A DNA stretch of 6,003 nucleotides from positions 1-6,003 of the forward strand of contig JABMPG010000330.1 in NCBI GenBank assembly GCA_013203855.1. The letters are read 5' to 3'. Both the position numbers and the translations under genes were made by a program. The notes under the pieces were generated by a model. The model worked only from the letters and a program-made list of their open reading frames with translations, had not been told where the DNA came from and made no database searches. Every line of letters begins with the position of its first letter. Within the stretch, counting starts at the first letter, position 1. Of the stretch, positions 5,979 to 6,003 are shown piece after piece. The stretch is from a bacterium (GTDB taxonomy: Bacteria > Sumerlaeota > Sumerlaeia > UBA8349).

Positions 5979-6003
5979 GGCGTCTGCCGCGAAGGAGGCC
6001 TTC
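5964..6003. terminator. Large 17-bp hairpin after the operon (terminator or REP-type palindrome)
   Basis: CCTTCGCGGC (5972-5981) pairs with GCCGCGAAGG (5986-5995) around GTCT. After one A/A mismatch, GAAGGCC (5964-5970) pairs with GGCCTTC (5997-6003). The stem reaches the last base of the window, so any T-tract or further pairing is out of view. It overlaps the tail of repeat copy B. A terminator is plausible from its position; a mobile palindrome is equally so. Confidence 0.55.

Overview
The window is GC-rich and bacterial, with strong G/C preference at third codon positions in the two large genes. Planctomycetota, or another anaerobic or sediment-type lineage with similar genes, is my best guess. 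That rests on three things: a secreted leucine-rich-repeat protein preceded by a dockerin-like Asp loop, small orphan genes spaced by palindromes, and a tungsten-type aldehyde oxidoreductase. Taxonomy is inference only; no rRNA or marker gene is present.

Layout. Positions 1-1923 carry three leftward (minus-strand) genes. They are the N-terminal part of an exported LRR protein (524 to beyond position 1), a 146-residue orphan protein (1343-903), and a probable GNAT-like acetyltransferase of about 152 residues (1923-1465). The 378-bp gap at 525-902 holds a good minus-strand sigma70-type promoter (TTGACA, 17 bp, GAGAAT) and two hairpins in the presumed LRR leader. The gap at 1924-2527 is the divergent control region. 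It holds an inverted repeat just upstream of the acetyltransferase, copy A of a dispersed repeat, a GC hairpin, a plus-strand promoter (TTGACA, 17 bp, TATTGT), and a leader of about 240 nt that can fold into a three-way junction.

Positions 2528-5928 carry a tight rightward two-gene operon. It encodes an AOR-family tungsten/molybdopterin aldehyde:ferredoxin oxidoreductase (665 aa, all four [4Fe-4S] cysteines present), overlapping by ATGA with a 468-aa class II aldolase/adducin-family protein. The aldolase-like protein looks like two fused aldolase domains. The first keeps the catalytic Glu and the three metal-binding His; the second has lost all three His. The likely logic is that the aldolase domain releases a small aldehyde and AOR oxidises it to the acid, reducing ferredoxin. 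The substrate cannot be read from the sequence.

Copy B of the dispersed repeat begins two bases after the aldolase stop and runs into a 17-bp hairpin at the window edge. The operon is therefore bracketed by direct repeats about 3.8 kb apart. The most notable items are the half-dead tandem aldolase coupled to AOR, the structured leader, and the bracketing repeats.
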